From FEN-1219 sp963713355 (GTDB lineage Bacteria > Pseudomonadota > Gammaproteobacteria > Steroidobacterales > Rariloculaceae): a stretch of 64,000 nucleotides of DNA. This document shows, in pieces, positions 7,104-15,859 of the stretch (positions within the stretch are counted from its first letter, which is position 1; every line of letters begins with the position of its first letter). The position numbers and the translations under genes are program-made. Below the pieces are notes generated by a model. It made no database searches, was not told the DNA's origin, and worked only from the letters and a program-made list of their open reading frames with translations. The stretch spans positions 310,001-374,000 of the forward strand of contig CAVQLK010000006.1 of NCBI GenBank assembly GCA_963713355.1. Reading direction: 5' to 3'.

Positions 7104-8986
7104 TCGAAGTCGTGCTCACCGAGACGCCGGCAAAAGTCGCCCCAGCCGTATTCCTGCCAATACGTGACCATGCCGATGTCTCGGAGCAACGTCTTGAACT
7201 CCGGCAGCCGTCGCATGTCCGCGAGCTGCGGAAGCCACGCGTAGGCGATGAGGACGGCCCGCTCGTCGGTTGCTGCACGCATCGAGTCGAGCGCGAGCAC
7301 GGGGTCGCCGAAGTAACCGGACCAGAGGCTGATGTCGCGAAGGCGATTGGGATCGCCAGGGACACTTGCCGCATAGGCATACGCGTGGCTCAGCTTCGCA
7401 AGCGCCTGCTGCGGATCGTTGAGACTCTCGAGCATCGAGGCGTTCAAGGGATCTCCGATCGGATACGCGCGGGCTTGATCGAGCTCGTCGCGCCCCACCA
7501 ACCAATGCATTCGCTGATTGAGTACTCTCGACCGGGCCGCGTCGTCGTCTTCGAATCGGCGGATGCCGAGATCGTATAACTGGTTCGCCCGTGCCCACTC
7601 CCCGCGTCCGGCGTGGATGAAGGCGAGAAAGCGGTGCATGGTCTCATCGTGTGGCGTGGCCGCCCGGGCGCCCTCGAGAATCTCCCGCGCGAACACACTG
7701 AATTTGCCGACGTATAGCTGCAGCAAGGCGTAACCGGCCATGCTCGCCGCCGGTACGTTGAGACTCATGGCCTTTTGGAAGGCTGCTTCGGCGCCGGTCC
7801 AGTCCTTCTTCGCCTCCAGAATCGTACCGAGGACGTGATGAGCGCCGCCGAGCTCGGGGTCGAGCGCTAGCGCTCGGTGCGCAGCTTGCTCGGCGAGCTG
7901 GATATGCTCGTCGAAGCGTTGAGGGTCAACGATCTGAGCGGCGGCGCAGCGCAGATGCGCGTAGAGCACCAATGCCTCTGTGAACTCGGGGTCAAATGCG
8001 AGGGCCTGCTCGATCTCAGCGATGGCCATGGGGCCTTCCCGCGACGAGTACGCATCCCGAGTCCTGGCCATCAGGTACAAGTCACGCGCTCGCGGATCGC
8101 TGGTCGGCACGCGCGCTATTCGCTCGCGCTCGACGGCCGACAGCTCGAGGCTCAGCGCCCGCGCTACCTCGAGGGCGATCTCGCTCTGAATCGCGAAGAT
8201 GTCGCTCAGCTCCCGCTCGTACGATTCAGACCATAGAGACTCGCCGGTAGCGATGTCGACGAGCCGCGGCACGACTCGCACGCGTCCCTTCGTGTAGTAC
8301 ACGCTGCCGTCGAGCGTTGTCGCAACGTCGAGGGCGCGCACGACTTCCAGGATCGCCTGCGCACCGTCACCCGACCGCACGGGTATTACGCTTAGCGCCC
8401 TGAGCTTCGTCAGCTGGTTGACGACCTCGTCCTGCATGCCGGCCGCGAAGTAGGCATCGTCTGGCTCGGGACTCAGGTTCTCGAACGGCAGCACCGCAAC
8501 AGAGCTTGGATTCGGCGCCGGCCTCTCCGGTGTCCCGTTGAGCCAGTAGGCCGCCGCGGCGCTGACGCCAAGCCCGACGAGTAGAGCAGCGCCGATCGCC
8601 GGCGTGAGCCAGCGGCGGTGTGCTGGAGGCGGGTTAACTGCTGCAGCCGGTACGCTTGCTACAACGGGTATCAGCCGGTAGCCCTTGTTGCGGACCGTCT
8701 CGATGTAGCGAGGCCGGGTCGCGTCGTCGGCCAAGCTCTGGCGCAGCAACATCACGCGCTGCGCCACGTTCTCGGGACTCACGAAGTGCCGGCCCCAGAC
8801 CTTTTCGGCAAGCACGTCGGCGTTGACGATATTCGGCGCCGATTCGACGAGAAAGCGCAGCAGATCGAAGTCGAGCGCCTTGAGCTCGACGTGCTGACCC
8901 TGGCGCGTCACGCAGCGCCGCGCGACGTCGAGAGTCAGGTCCGCGAACCGATAGTTGGATGGCAGGTCGTCGACCGGGGTCGTCAT
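7094..8986 (-). CDS. CadC-like membrane-anchored regulator with TPR sensor domain
   Basis: About 630 aa. An OmpR/PhoB-type winged helix (residues 10-106, ending RYIETVRNKGYRLIP) is followed by one membrane helix (about 125-147), a TolB/FlgO-like segment (VAVLPFENLSPEPDDAYFAAG) and a long TPR-like C-terminal half. The layout is that of CadC-type one-component regulators that sense in the periplasm and bind DNA from the membrane. ATG 8986 (with GGGAG upstream) is preferred over a start 57 bp earlier because the winged helix begins right after it. It is first in an operon with the beta-lactamase-fold esterase and the DUF6152 protein and diverges from a small secreted-protein gene. Confidence 0.85.
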   Translation of the reverse strand: MTTPVDDLPSNYRFADLTLDVARRCVTRQGQHVELKALDFDLLRFLVESAPNIVNADVLAEKVWGRHFVSPENVAQRVMLLRQSLADDATRPRYIETVRNKGYRLIPVVASVPAAAVNPPPAHRRWLTPAIGAALLVGLGVSAAAAYWLNGTPERPAPNPSSVAVLPFENLSPEPDDAYFAAGMQDEVVNQLTKLRALSVIPVRSGDGAQAILEVVRALDVATTLDGSVYYTKGRVRVVPRLVDIATGESLWSESYERELSDIFAIQSEIALEVARALSLELSAVERERIARVPTSDPRARDLYLMARTRDAYSSREGPMAIAEIEQALAFDPEFTEALVLYAHLRCAAAQIVDPQRFDEHIQLAEQAAHRALALDPELGGAHHVLGTILEAKKDWTGAEAAFQKAMSLNVPAASMAGYALLQLYVGKFSVFAREILEGARAATPHDETMHRFLAFIHAGRGEWARANQLYDLGIRRFEDDDAARSRVLNQRMHWLVGRDELDQARAYPIGDPLNASMLESLNDPQQALAKLSHAYAYAASVPGDPNRLRDISLWSGYFGDPVLALDSMRAATDERAVLIAYAWLPQLADMRRLPEFKTLLRDIGMVTYWQEYGWGDFCRRLGEHDFECD

Positions 8987-9156
8987 TCTTTTTCGCTCCC
9001 GAAACCGACTATCCGCGGGTTCCGAGCCGATTGTAAGACCCATTCATGAGCCTTTATCCCGGCGTGACGTTCGTTTAGGCGAAAACGGCGCGTATTCAAG
9101 CAACGCGTGCTCCGGCTCTCTAGGTTTTCTCTCGGCTTCAAAACCGGGAGATAACC

Positions 9157-9519
9157 GTGCGGCTACCGCGGACTTTCGTTGTCGTGATCGCCTTAGCACT
9201 GATAGGGCAGCCGGCAGCTGGCGCCGACGTCATCAAGCCGACGCTCGACGTCCAGGACATGCGTGTGGTGGTGAGCTACGTGTCGACGGGCGAGCTCGTG
9301 CAGCTGCAGTCGAAATACGGGGCGAACGTCGATCTGCGCGAGCTCCGGCAGGACTACCGCCACGGCTTCTCGATTCTGAAAACGAATCGCGAGACGGGCG
9401 CAAGGACGTGCCAGATCTACCTACCGAATGAGCAGCGGCCGGCCAAGGTCGACGACGACGCGACACTGACGCTCGGACACGAGCTCTTGCACTGCATGCT
9501 CGGCAATTATCACCGCTGA
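9157..9519 (+). CDS. Small secreted protein with HExxH zinc-protease motif
   Basis: A 120-aa protein with a Sec signal peptide (residues 1-23, ending AAGA). The mature part of about 97 residues ends in LGHELLHCMLGNYH, which contains the zinc-metallopeptidase motif HExxH (HELLH) plus a nearby third His and a Cys. No larger protease domain is present, so it is either a minimal metallopeptidase or a metal-binding protein. Start GTG 9157 has GGGAG seven bases upstream. It diverges from the CadC-like regulator (170 bp apart) and could be a target of it. Family not recognised. Confidence 0.7.
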   Translation: MRLPRTFVVVIALALIGQPAAGADVIKPTLDVQDMRVVVSYVSTGELVQLQSKYGANVDLRELRQDYRHGFSILKTNRETGARTCQIYLPNEQRPAKVDDDATLTLGHELLHCMLGNYHR

Positions 9520-9579
9520 ACGGCCGGATTCGAGCGATTAGGCTTGATCGCGGCGCGCGGCGCGCGTAGGTTCTCGTCG

Positions 9580-10428
9580 ATGCCGCGCACGCTCGGCCCC
9601 GGGTCCTTCGTGATCGCCGCCCTCGCGGCGCTGCTGCTGCGTACCTCGCCCGCGCTCGCGCAGTGGCTCGATGCTCCCACGATGAACGCCCCGCGCCTGC
9701 CGAACGGCGAGATCGACCTCGAAGCGCCGCCGCCCAAGCATCCGAACGGCCGCGTCGACCTGCAGGGCGTCTGGATGCCCGACGACAACCGCTATATCCG
9801 CGATCTTGCGCTCGACATCGGCGACGACGACGTTCCCTACCAACCTTGGGCGCGCCGCCTGTTCGACGAGCGCAAGGACGGCTTGCACTCTCGTGAGGAT
9901 CCAGACGCGCATTGCCTGCCGCAAGGCGTGCCGAAGCTCGGCTACGTTTCATATCCGTGGAAGCTCGTCGAGACGCCGAACAGCGTCGTGATTCTCTACG
10001 AGACGTTCACGTTCTGGCGCCAGATATTCATCGACGGGCGCACCGTCGATCCGACGGCGAAGCCTGCATGGATGGGGTACTCGACGGGCCAATGGGAAGG
10101 CGACACGCTCGTCGTGACGACGACGGGCTTCAACGGCAAGAGCTGGCTCGATCAGCTCGGTCGCCCCACGACGGAGCAGTTGCGTGTAAACGAGCGGTTC
10201 ACGCGCACGCATTTTGGGCACATGCGCATCGACGTTACGATCGACGATCCGGGCGCGTACACGGCGCCATGGTCGGCGTCGCAGGTCGTGCATCTGCGGC
10301 CGGGTTGGGAGCCGCTCGAGTTTGTTTGCAACGAGAACAACAAGGATGTCGAGAACCTGCCCGGCGATCCCGAGGTAAGAGGTCTCACGAACATCGAGGC
10401 GGCGCGGCGGAAGGGGTATCTGGAGTAG
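9580..10428 (+). CDS. Secreted protein of unknown function (GYSTGQWEGDTLVV family)
   Basis: A 282-aa exported protein. The signal peptide runs to about ALAQ at residue 28. The mature part contains GRVDLQGVW, GYSTGQWEGDTLVV, an RVNERFTR segment and a DDPGAYTAPW segment. I know this pattern from uncharacterised periplasmic proteins that often occur with DUF6152 proteins. No catalytic motif is evident. ATG 9580 is chosen because the signal peptide begins there; an in-frame TTG at 9544 would add an Arg-rich leader. It follows the HExxH protein on the same strand with a 60-bp gap. Confidence 0.75.
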   Translation: MPRTLGPGSFVIAALAALLLRTSPALAQWLDAPTMNAPRLPNGEIDLEAPPPKHPNGRVDLQGVWMPDDNRYIRDLALDIGDDDVPYQPWARRLFDERKDGLHSREDPDAHCLPQGVPKLGYVSYPWKLVETPNSVVILYETFTFWRQIFIDGRTVDPTAKPAWMGYSTGQWEGDTLVVTTTGFNGKSWLDQLGRPTTEQLRVNERFTRTHFGHMRIDVTIDDPGAYTAPWSASQVVHLRPGWEPLEFVCNENNKDVENLPGDPEVRGLTNIEAARRKGYLE

Positions 10429-10763
10429 ACGCGGGATTTGACCGGCGCCGTAACCTGGCCGCTTTATCGAATCAGCAATTCGCGATGGTGCGGGTGAGCA
10501 ACGGCCAGCGTGTGCCCGAGCACTCATCGCTCATTCAATAGCTGCTTCAGATCGAGAGCGGCGTCGCAATCACGCAACGTCGTGGGACACGTAACTGAGT
10601 AGCTGAAGCTCGTCCGTTCGCACGATGACCTGCGACTGATGAGCGAAGGGTTGTTACTCCGTCGCCCGACAGCATCGAATCGAACGAGTGCAGGCGCTGG
10701 CGTAGAAATTGCAGAACTACTTTCGAACACGGTCGCGCTCCCGGCTCATGTTTGGAGGTGGCT
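10429..10763. other. 335-bp intergenic stretch without a credible gene
   Basis: Base composition is less GC-rich than the neighbours. The longest open frame is a 68-codon minus-strand stretch (10524-10730) with no ribosome site and Ser/Arg-rich composition, which I do not accept as a gene. It could be a decayed gene or a long leader for the TPR protein downstream. No repeat or tRNA-like fold was noticed. Confidence 0.5.
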
Positions 10764-12170
10764 ATGGTTGTGCTCGAAATCCGCCAGGCACTGAAGTCGA
10801 TCGCCGCAACAACCGCGGCAGTCATGCTCGCCGCCTTCGCATCGCCGTACGACGGTGCGGCTGCCGAATCAGACGAGCCCGAGCGGGCGCTGCTCGATCA
10901 AATTCAAGAAATCCTTTCACACGATGGCCCGTATTCTCGCGACTTGCTCGCGCCGTTGACGAACCTCGGGCTGTTCTACCGGGAAGGCGAGGATTACTCC
11001 TTCGCGCTCACGACTCTCGAGCGCGCCATTCAGATCCTCCGGATCAACAACGGCTTGCACACGCTCGATCAAGTGCCGTTCGTTCGGCAACTCATTCGTA
11101 TCGAAGAGGAGCGCGGCAATCATTCCGGCGCGTGGGAGCGCCAGCAGAATCTGCTGGCGCTCTTGCGGCGGCATCCCCACGACCTGCGAATCGTGCCGGT
11201 GCTACGCGAGATCGCCGGTAAGCAGATGGCCGTGCTCGGCGCCGTGCTGGCCGGCAAGCGGCCACCCGAAGTCATTCTCGGTTGTTTCTACAAAGAGTGG
11301 CCCGAGCATGACTCTGGCAGCTGCCACGCCGGCAGCAAGAAGACCGTCATCCAAGGGATGCTCGCGGAGGCGCAGCGAAACTACGCGGACGCGATCGGAG
11401 TGATGCTGCGCCAAGGTCTATTCGGCAGCGACGAGTTGCGCGCGCTCGAGATCGAGATCCTGCGCGGCGTCGATTTGCTGCGCTCTCGTTACTATCAAGG
11501 CGGCTCGGAACATCCCATCCCGATGGTGCCGGGCTACGTCGGTGCGTCCAGCATGGAGCCGTGGCGCAGCCGCATAGCGCCCGTCGCCGAGTTGGCGGAC
11601 TGGACGCCTCCGCCTCCAAATGAGCTTTCCCTCGAGGCCGACGACAGCGGGCACGTGGCCACAAGGCATTTGCATCTCATGGATCCCTATTACCGCGGCC
11701 GGCAAAGCCTTCGCCGCCTGTACGCATACCGCGCTGCGAGCTCGGGCTCGTCGCTGAGCCAAGCGGACGCCGCGGTGCAGATAGCCGACTGGGATCTGCT
11801 GTACTCGCACAACAGCAAGGCCGTCGAAAGCTACGCAGCCGCGCACGCGATGCTCGAGCAAGCGGGAGCTCCGCGGGCATCCATCGAGCAGCTGTTCGCT
11901 CCGCCGACGCCGGTCGTTCTGCCCGCGTTCCAGCCCAACCCCCTCGCTTCGGACGGGGCACGCGCGCCGACGGGTCACATCGACGTCAGGTTCGAGATCA
12001 CGAAATACGGCCGCGGCCGCGCTGTCGAGCTCCTCGATGCAGCGAACGCGACGGACGCCGCGAAGGAACGACTGCTGACTCTCATCAAGAGCAAGCGCTT
12101 CCGGCCCCGCACGATTGACGGCGAATTCGTTGCCGCATCGCCGGTCCTCATGCGGTACTACTTGTACTGA
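10764..12170 (+). CDS. Exported TPR protein with TonB-like C-terminal domain
   Basis: A 468-aa protein. An N-terminal hydrophobic signal (residues 10-35) is followed by helical TPR-type segments (for example PLTNLGLFYREGEDYSFALT, residues 65-85) and a C-terminal 70-residue segment (HIDVRFEITKYGRGRAVEL ... SKRFRPRTIDG) with the strand pattern of TonB C-terminal domains. TonB C-domains bind TonB boxes or peptidoglycan. Here the usual N-terminal anchor and Pro-rich spacer are absent. ATG 10764 follows GGAGG with five bases spacing. It is unlinked to a receptor gene, so its partner is unknown. Confidence 0.7.
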   Translation: MVVLEIRQALKSIAATTAAVMLAAFASPYDGAAAESDEPERALLDQIQEILSHDGPYSRDLLAPLTNLGLFYREGEDYSFALTTLERAIQILRINNGLHTLDQVPFVRQLIRIEEERGNHSGAWERQQNLLALLRRHPHDLRIVPVLREIAGKQMAVLGAVLAGKRPPEVILGCFYKEWPEHDSGSCHAGSKKTVIQGMLAEAQRNYADAIGVMLRQGLFGSDELRALEIEILRGVDLLRSRYYQGGSEHPIPMVPGYVGASSMEPWRSRIAPVAELADWTPPPPNELSLEADDSGHVATRHLHLMDPYYRGRQSLRRLYAYRAASSGSSLSQADAAVQIADWDLLYSHNSKAVESYAAAHAMLEQAGAPRASIEQLFAPPTPVVLPAFQPNPLASDGARAPTGHIDVRFEITKYGRGRAVELLDAANATDAAKERLLTLIKSKRFRPRTIDGEFVAASPVLMRYYLY

Positions 12171-12293
12171 AGAGGGTACCAAAGAGGATACGAGCGACCG
12201 TGTCGCCGGGCTGTCCTGACCCGCCCGCCGCCGCGTACAATCGCCGTGCGAACTGCGCGTAGCTCGCGGCGCTCATTCATATAGAGGACGATC

Positions 12294-13673
12294 ATGGCCA
12301 AGAAGAAGTCGAAGGCGGCTGCAGGGCCGGCCAAGAAGACTGCGGCGAAAGCAACACCGATTCGAAAAGGCGGCAAGTCGCAGCTCGTCGAGCCGAAGCA
12401 GATCCTCGACGATGACATCGATCCGCATCATCAGTGGAAACGGCCGCTACAGGCTCCGGGCCACACGCAGGTCGATTTCGAAGAGCGCGTCAATTTCCGC
12501 CGTTTGCACAATTACCGCTTGGCGCGCGTGCGCCAGGCGCTCGCGGGCAGCGGCCTCGGCGCGCTGCTCTCGTTCGACCAGCACAACATCCGCTACACGA
12601 CGAGCACGGTCATCGGCGAGTGGGCGCGCGACAAGCTGCTGCGTTACTCGCTGATCACGGGCAACGGCGAGCCGTACATCTGGGACTTCGGCTCTGCGGC
12701 GAAGCATCACAAGCTGTACGCACCATGGCTCAAGACGGAGAACTGCCGCGCGGGGATGCTCGGCATGCGAGGCGCCGTCGGTTCCGACATCACGCTGTTC
12801 CGCGACGCGGCACGCGAGATCAAGGCGATCTTGGACGAAGAGGGTGTCGGCCACATGCCCGTCGGCGTCGACGTCGTCGAGCCGCCGATGCTGTTCGAGC
12901 TGCAGAAGGCCGGCATCGAGGTGCGCGACGGTCAGCAAACGATGTTGCTTGCGCGCGAGATCAAGTCGCATGACGAGATCACGCTGTTGAACATGGCGTC
13001 CGCGATGGTCGACGGCGTGTATCAAGACATCGCCGAAGCGCTGAAGCCAGGTATCAAGGAATCGGAGATCGTCGCGCTCGCGGCGGGCCGGCTCTACGAG
13101 ATGGGCTCGGATTGCGTCGAGGCGATCAACTCAATCGCCGGCGAGCGCTGCTCCCCGCATCCGCACAACTTCACGGACCGCCTGATTCGGCCCGGCGACC
13201 AAGCGTTCTTCGATGTCATCCACTCGTTCATCGGCTATCGCACGTGCTATTACCGCACGTTCGCGGTCGGCCGCGCGACGGCGCCGCAACGCACGGCGTA
13301 TCGCAAGGCGCGCGAGTGGATGGACAACACGATCGCTCTGCTGAAGCCCGGCATGGGCAGCGACGAAGTGGCGAAGGCGCTACCCCTGGCCGAGGACATC
13401 GGTTTCGCGAGCGAGATCGACGCGTTCGGCTTGAATTTCTGCCATGGCTTGGGACTCGGCTTGCACGAGCGGCCGCTGATTTCGCGTGTTACTTCGTTCC
13501 GCGATCCGATCGAGCTGAAGGCGGGCATGGTGTTCGCCGTCGAGACGTACTGCCCGGCCACCGATGGCATTTCGGCCGCGCGCATCGAGGAAGAGGTCGT
13601 GCTGACGCCGACGGGCGCGAAGATCATCACGCTGTACCCAGCCGAAGATTTGCCGATCGCGAACCCGTACTGA
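12294..13673 (+). CDS. M24 (creatinase/prolidase-fold) family protein with altered metal site
   Basis: A 459-aa pita-bread-fold protein of the M24 family (Xaa-Pro peptidase, creatinase, DddP-type lyase). A Lys/Ala-rich N-terminal tail (residues 1-30) precedes a creatinase N-domain and the catalytic domain. Of the five metal ligands, D307, H384 (HGLGLGLHE), E417 (VFAVET) and E432 (RIEEE) are present. The second Asp, 11 residues after the first, is Cys318 (GYRTCYYRTF). It may therefore bind one metal or none, like creatinase, which argues against a standard dinuclear peptidase. Upstream 123 bp contains TACAAT at 12236-12241, a possible -10. Confidence 0.85.
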   Translation: MAKKKSKAAAGPAKKTAAKATPIRKGGKSQLVEPKQILDDDIDPHHQWKRPLQAPGHTQVDFEERVNFRRLHNYRLARVRQALAGSGLGALLSFDQHNIRYTTSTVIGEWARDKLLRYSLITGNGEPYIWDFGSAAKHHKLYAPWLKTENCRAGMLGMRGAVGSDITLFRDAAREIKAILDEEGVGHMPVGVDVVEPPMLFELQKAGIEVRDGQQTMLLAREIKSHDEITLLNMASAMVDGVYQDIAEALKPGIKESEIVALAAGRLYEMGSDCVEAINSIAGERCSPHPHNFTDRLIRPGDQAFFDVIHSFIGYRTCYYRTFAVGRATAPQRTAYRKAREWMDNTIALLKPGMGSDEVAKALPLAEDIGFASEIDAFGLNFCHGLGLGLHERPLISRVTSFRDPIELKAGMVFAVETYCPATDGISAARIEEEVVLTPTGAKIITLYPAEDLPIANPY

Positions 13674-13685
13674 GCGCGCGCTAGC

Positions 13686-14162
13686 TCAGTCGGCGCCGTC
13701 GTCGAGCTCGGGCTCCGTCGCGAGCTTGCGGAAGCGCTTCAGCAGCTGCAGTAGCTGGTCGCGTTCGCGCAGGCCGAGCTCGCGCGCGAGGTCGTCCTCG
13801 AGCCGGCGATGAAGGTCGATCAGCTTGGCGGTGAATTTCTGGCCGGCCGGCGTGAGGGCGACGACGTGGGCGCGACGGTCTTTGTCGCTGATGCGTCGTG
13901 CAATGAGGCCACGGCCTTCGAGCTCGGCCATGACGGGCACCATGTTCGCGCGCTTGATATTGAGCTTCTTGCCAAGCTCGGCCTGCGCGATGCCGGGGTT
14001 CTCGTAAATCGCGCCCAGCGCCGACAGCGTCACGGGCCGGATGGCGAGCGGCCCGAACACGGCCGCGAAGCGCTGTTTCTGCACGCCATGTGCGCGCCGC
14101 AGGTTGTAGCCCATGAGGTCGTCGAGCGCGACCCCGAATGCGGGAGCACGGGCCGCGGGCAT
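13686..14162 (-). CDS. MarR-family transcriptional regulator
   Basis: A 158-aa regulator: N-terminal dimer helix (LMGYNLRRAHGVQKQRFAAV), winged helix with recognition segment (AELGKKLNIKRANMVPVMAE, residues 61-80), wing RISDKDRRAHVVALTPAG (90-107) and a charged C-terminal helix. ATG 14162 is preferred: the stretch up to an alternative ATG at 14276 uses rare codons and does not look helical. A start at 14276 would place it 11 bp from the ankyrin gene. It is the last gene of the left-arm receptor/PSD1/DUF1552/ankyrin operon and is the likely local repressor, with an unknown ligand. Confidence 0.85.
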   Translation of the reverse strand: MPAARAPAFGVALDDLMGYNLRRAHGVQKQRFAAVFGPLAIRPVTLSALGAIYENPGIAQAELGKKLNIKRANMVPVMAELEGRGLIARRISDKDRRAHVVALTPAGQKFTAKLIDLHRRLEDDLARELGLRERDQLLQLLKRFRKLATEPELDDGAD

Positions 14163-14287
14163 GCGCCGCCGTTTCGAATCCGTCGCCAGAGAGGTTCCTC
14201 TTGCCCGCGCGCGATGCTCCGCGGAAGGCGGCGATATTGGTAGAAGTTTCCGCGGCTTGCAAGCCTGGTTGTCCATTTCGCTGTATC

Positions 14288-15859
14288 TCAGCGCGCGGCG
14301 CTGCGTTCGCGCAACAGCCGCTCGAGCAGCGCGATCGTCTCCGGCTTGCGTTGCGGCGGGTGCGTAGCGAGGAACACGCCCTCGGCCCACACGAGGGGCG
14401 TGCGGCCCTGCGGGTCGGGGGTATCGAGCTTCGCGGCATGCGCCGCGAGGAACTCGATGATGTCGTTCGAGCCGCGGTTGGAGGCGCCGTGGATTGCGGC
14501 CAAGCCCATCGAGTTCGTCGCGTTGATGTCCAGCCCGAGATCGTGACAGAGCTCGACGGCTTCTAGCAGCGCGGCGGGTCCTTCGTCGAACGTCTGATTG
14601 AATACCCAGTTGACGCCTGCGGCCGCCATCAACGGCGTCGTGCCCGCGTACGTGGCAATGCTCGGGTCGGCGCTGTGCTCGAGCAGGAGGCGCATGACAG
14701 TGACGTCGCCCGCGAGCGCCGCGCGCAGGAACGGCGTCTGGCCCGTGAAGTCGACCCACGACAGCGAGCCCAGAGCGGTGATGAAGCGCCGCTCCGGCGG
14801 ATACTCGCGCGTGCGCGTATTGGGATCGGCGCCGCGCTCGAGCAGCCGTTTGACGAGACCGAGCGCGGCCGCGCGGTCGATGCGGTTATCGCGCTCGGGG
14901 CCGTTGACGTCGAGATTGCGGATGTCTACGGCGGCCCACAGCGGCGTCTCGCCATACCAGTCCGTGGCGTCGATGTTCGCGCCGCGCTCGACGAGGTAAC
15001 GCGCGACCGCGAGATGCTCCGCGCCCGCGGGCGCGCTGCGCGCGCCGGCGATGCTCGAGTTCAAGATCGCGCTCAAGAGCGGGGTCACGCCGTCGGCATC
15101 GGCGCGCTCGAGCTCGGCGCCCGCCTCGATGAGCAGCCGTGTCACGGCGAGGTCGCCGCGCCGCGTCGCGTATAGCAGCGGGGTCTTCGCGCCCGGTACC
15201 GGCGCGCGCATGCCGTGCTCGGGCCAGCCGCCGCGGATGATGCCGACGCCTTTCGAGCCCGCGTTGTCGCTCGGCCGGCGAAACGGCGGCACGGCTCCCG
15301 GGTGTGTCTGCGCGTTGACGTCGGCGCCTTCTGCTAGCAGCAGGCGGACGACGTCGGCATGGCCTTCGCGCACTGCGACCATCAGCGCGGTCTGGCCGTA
15401 TTCGGCGTCGCGCGCATCGACGAGCGCGCCGGCACGCAGCAATCGGGCTGCAACCCCAGCATCGCCCGCGCGCGCCGCAAGCATGAGAGGCGTCTCTCCG
15501 GCGTTGTCGACGAGCTGCGCGTCGGCGCCCGCGGCGAGCAGCATATCGACTACGGCCAAGTCGCGGTTCGCGATCGCGAGATGCAGCGGCGCCACGCCCT
15601 GCGGGCTCTTGACGTTCGGATCGGCGCCGGCGTCGAGCAACAGCCCCGCCGTCGCACGATCCTCGACTCGCACGACCCAGTGCAGAGCCGGCGTCCCGTA
15701 CGCGCCGACCGCATTGGCATCGGCGCCTTTGGACAGCAACGCGCGGATGGCCGCGGTATCGCGGCTCATCGCCGCGTCGGCGAGCGTCGCGTGCTCGCCT
15801 TGCGCGGCCGCGAGTAGCGGCGACGCGAGCAAGGCCGCCGGCAACCAGGCGGCTTTCAT
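14288..15859 (-). CDS. Secreted ankyrin-repeat protein (left arm)
   Basis: A 523-aa protein with a Sec signal peptide (MKAAWLPAALLASPLLAAAQ) and about nine ankyrin repeats covering most of the length (for example AGETPLMLAARAGDAGVAAR). A roughly 40-residue insert with GVGIIRGGWP (about residues 205-220) interrupts the array. Ankyrin stacks bind partner proteins; this one would do so in the periplasm. Its ATG overlaps the stop of the DUF1552 gene (ATGA, 15856-15859), showing tight coupling. The right-arm paralogue at 26521-28146 has the same order of repeats and the same insert. Confidence 0.9.
   Translation of the reverse strand: MKAAWLPAALLASPLLAAAQGEHATLADAAMSRDTAAIRALLSKGADANAVGAYGTPALHWVVRVEDRATAGLLLDAGADPNVKSPQGVAPLHLAIANRDLAVVDMLLAAGADAQLVDNAGETPLMLAARAGDAGVAARLLRAGALVDARDAEYGQTALMVAVREGHADVVRLLLAEGADVNAQTHPGAVPPFRRPSDNAGSKGVGIIRGGWPEHGMRAPVPGAKTPLLYATRRGDLAVTRLLIEAGAELERADADGVTPLLSAILNSSIAGARSAPAGAEHLAVARYLVERGANIDATDWYGETPLWAAVDIRNLDVNGPERDNRIDRAAALGLVKRLLERGADPNTRTREYPPERRFITALGSLSWVDFTGQTPFLRAALAGDVTVMRLLLEHSADPSIATYAGTTPLMAAAGVNWVFNQTFDEGPAALLEAVELCHDLGLDINATNSMGLAAIHGASNRGSNDIIEFLAAHAAKLDTPDPQGRTPLVWAEGVFLATHPPQRKPETIALLERLLRERSAAR

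Noticed and set aside
10524..10730. 68-codon minus-strand frame in the 335-bp gap
   Set aside because: No ribosome site, low-complexity Ser/Arg composition and no recognisable feature.
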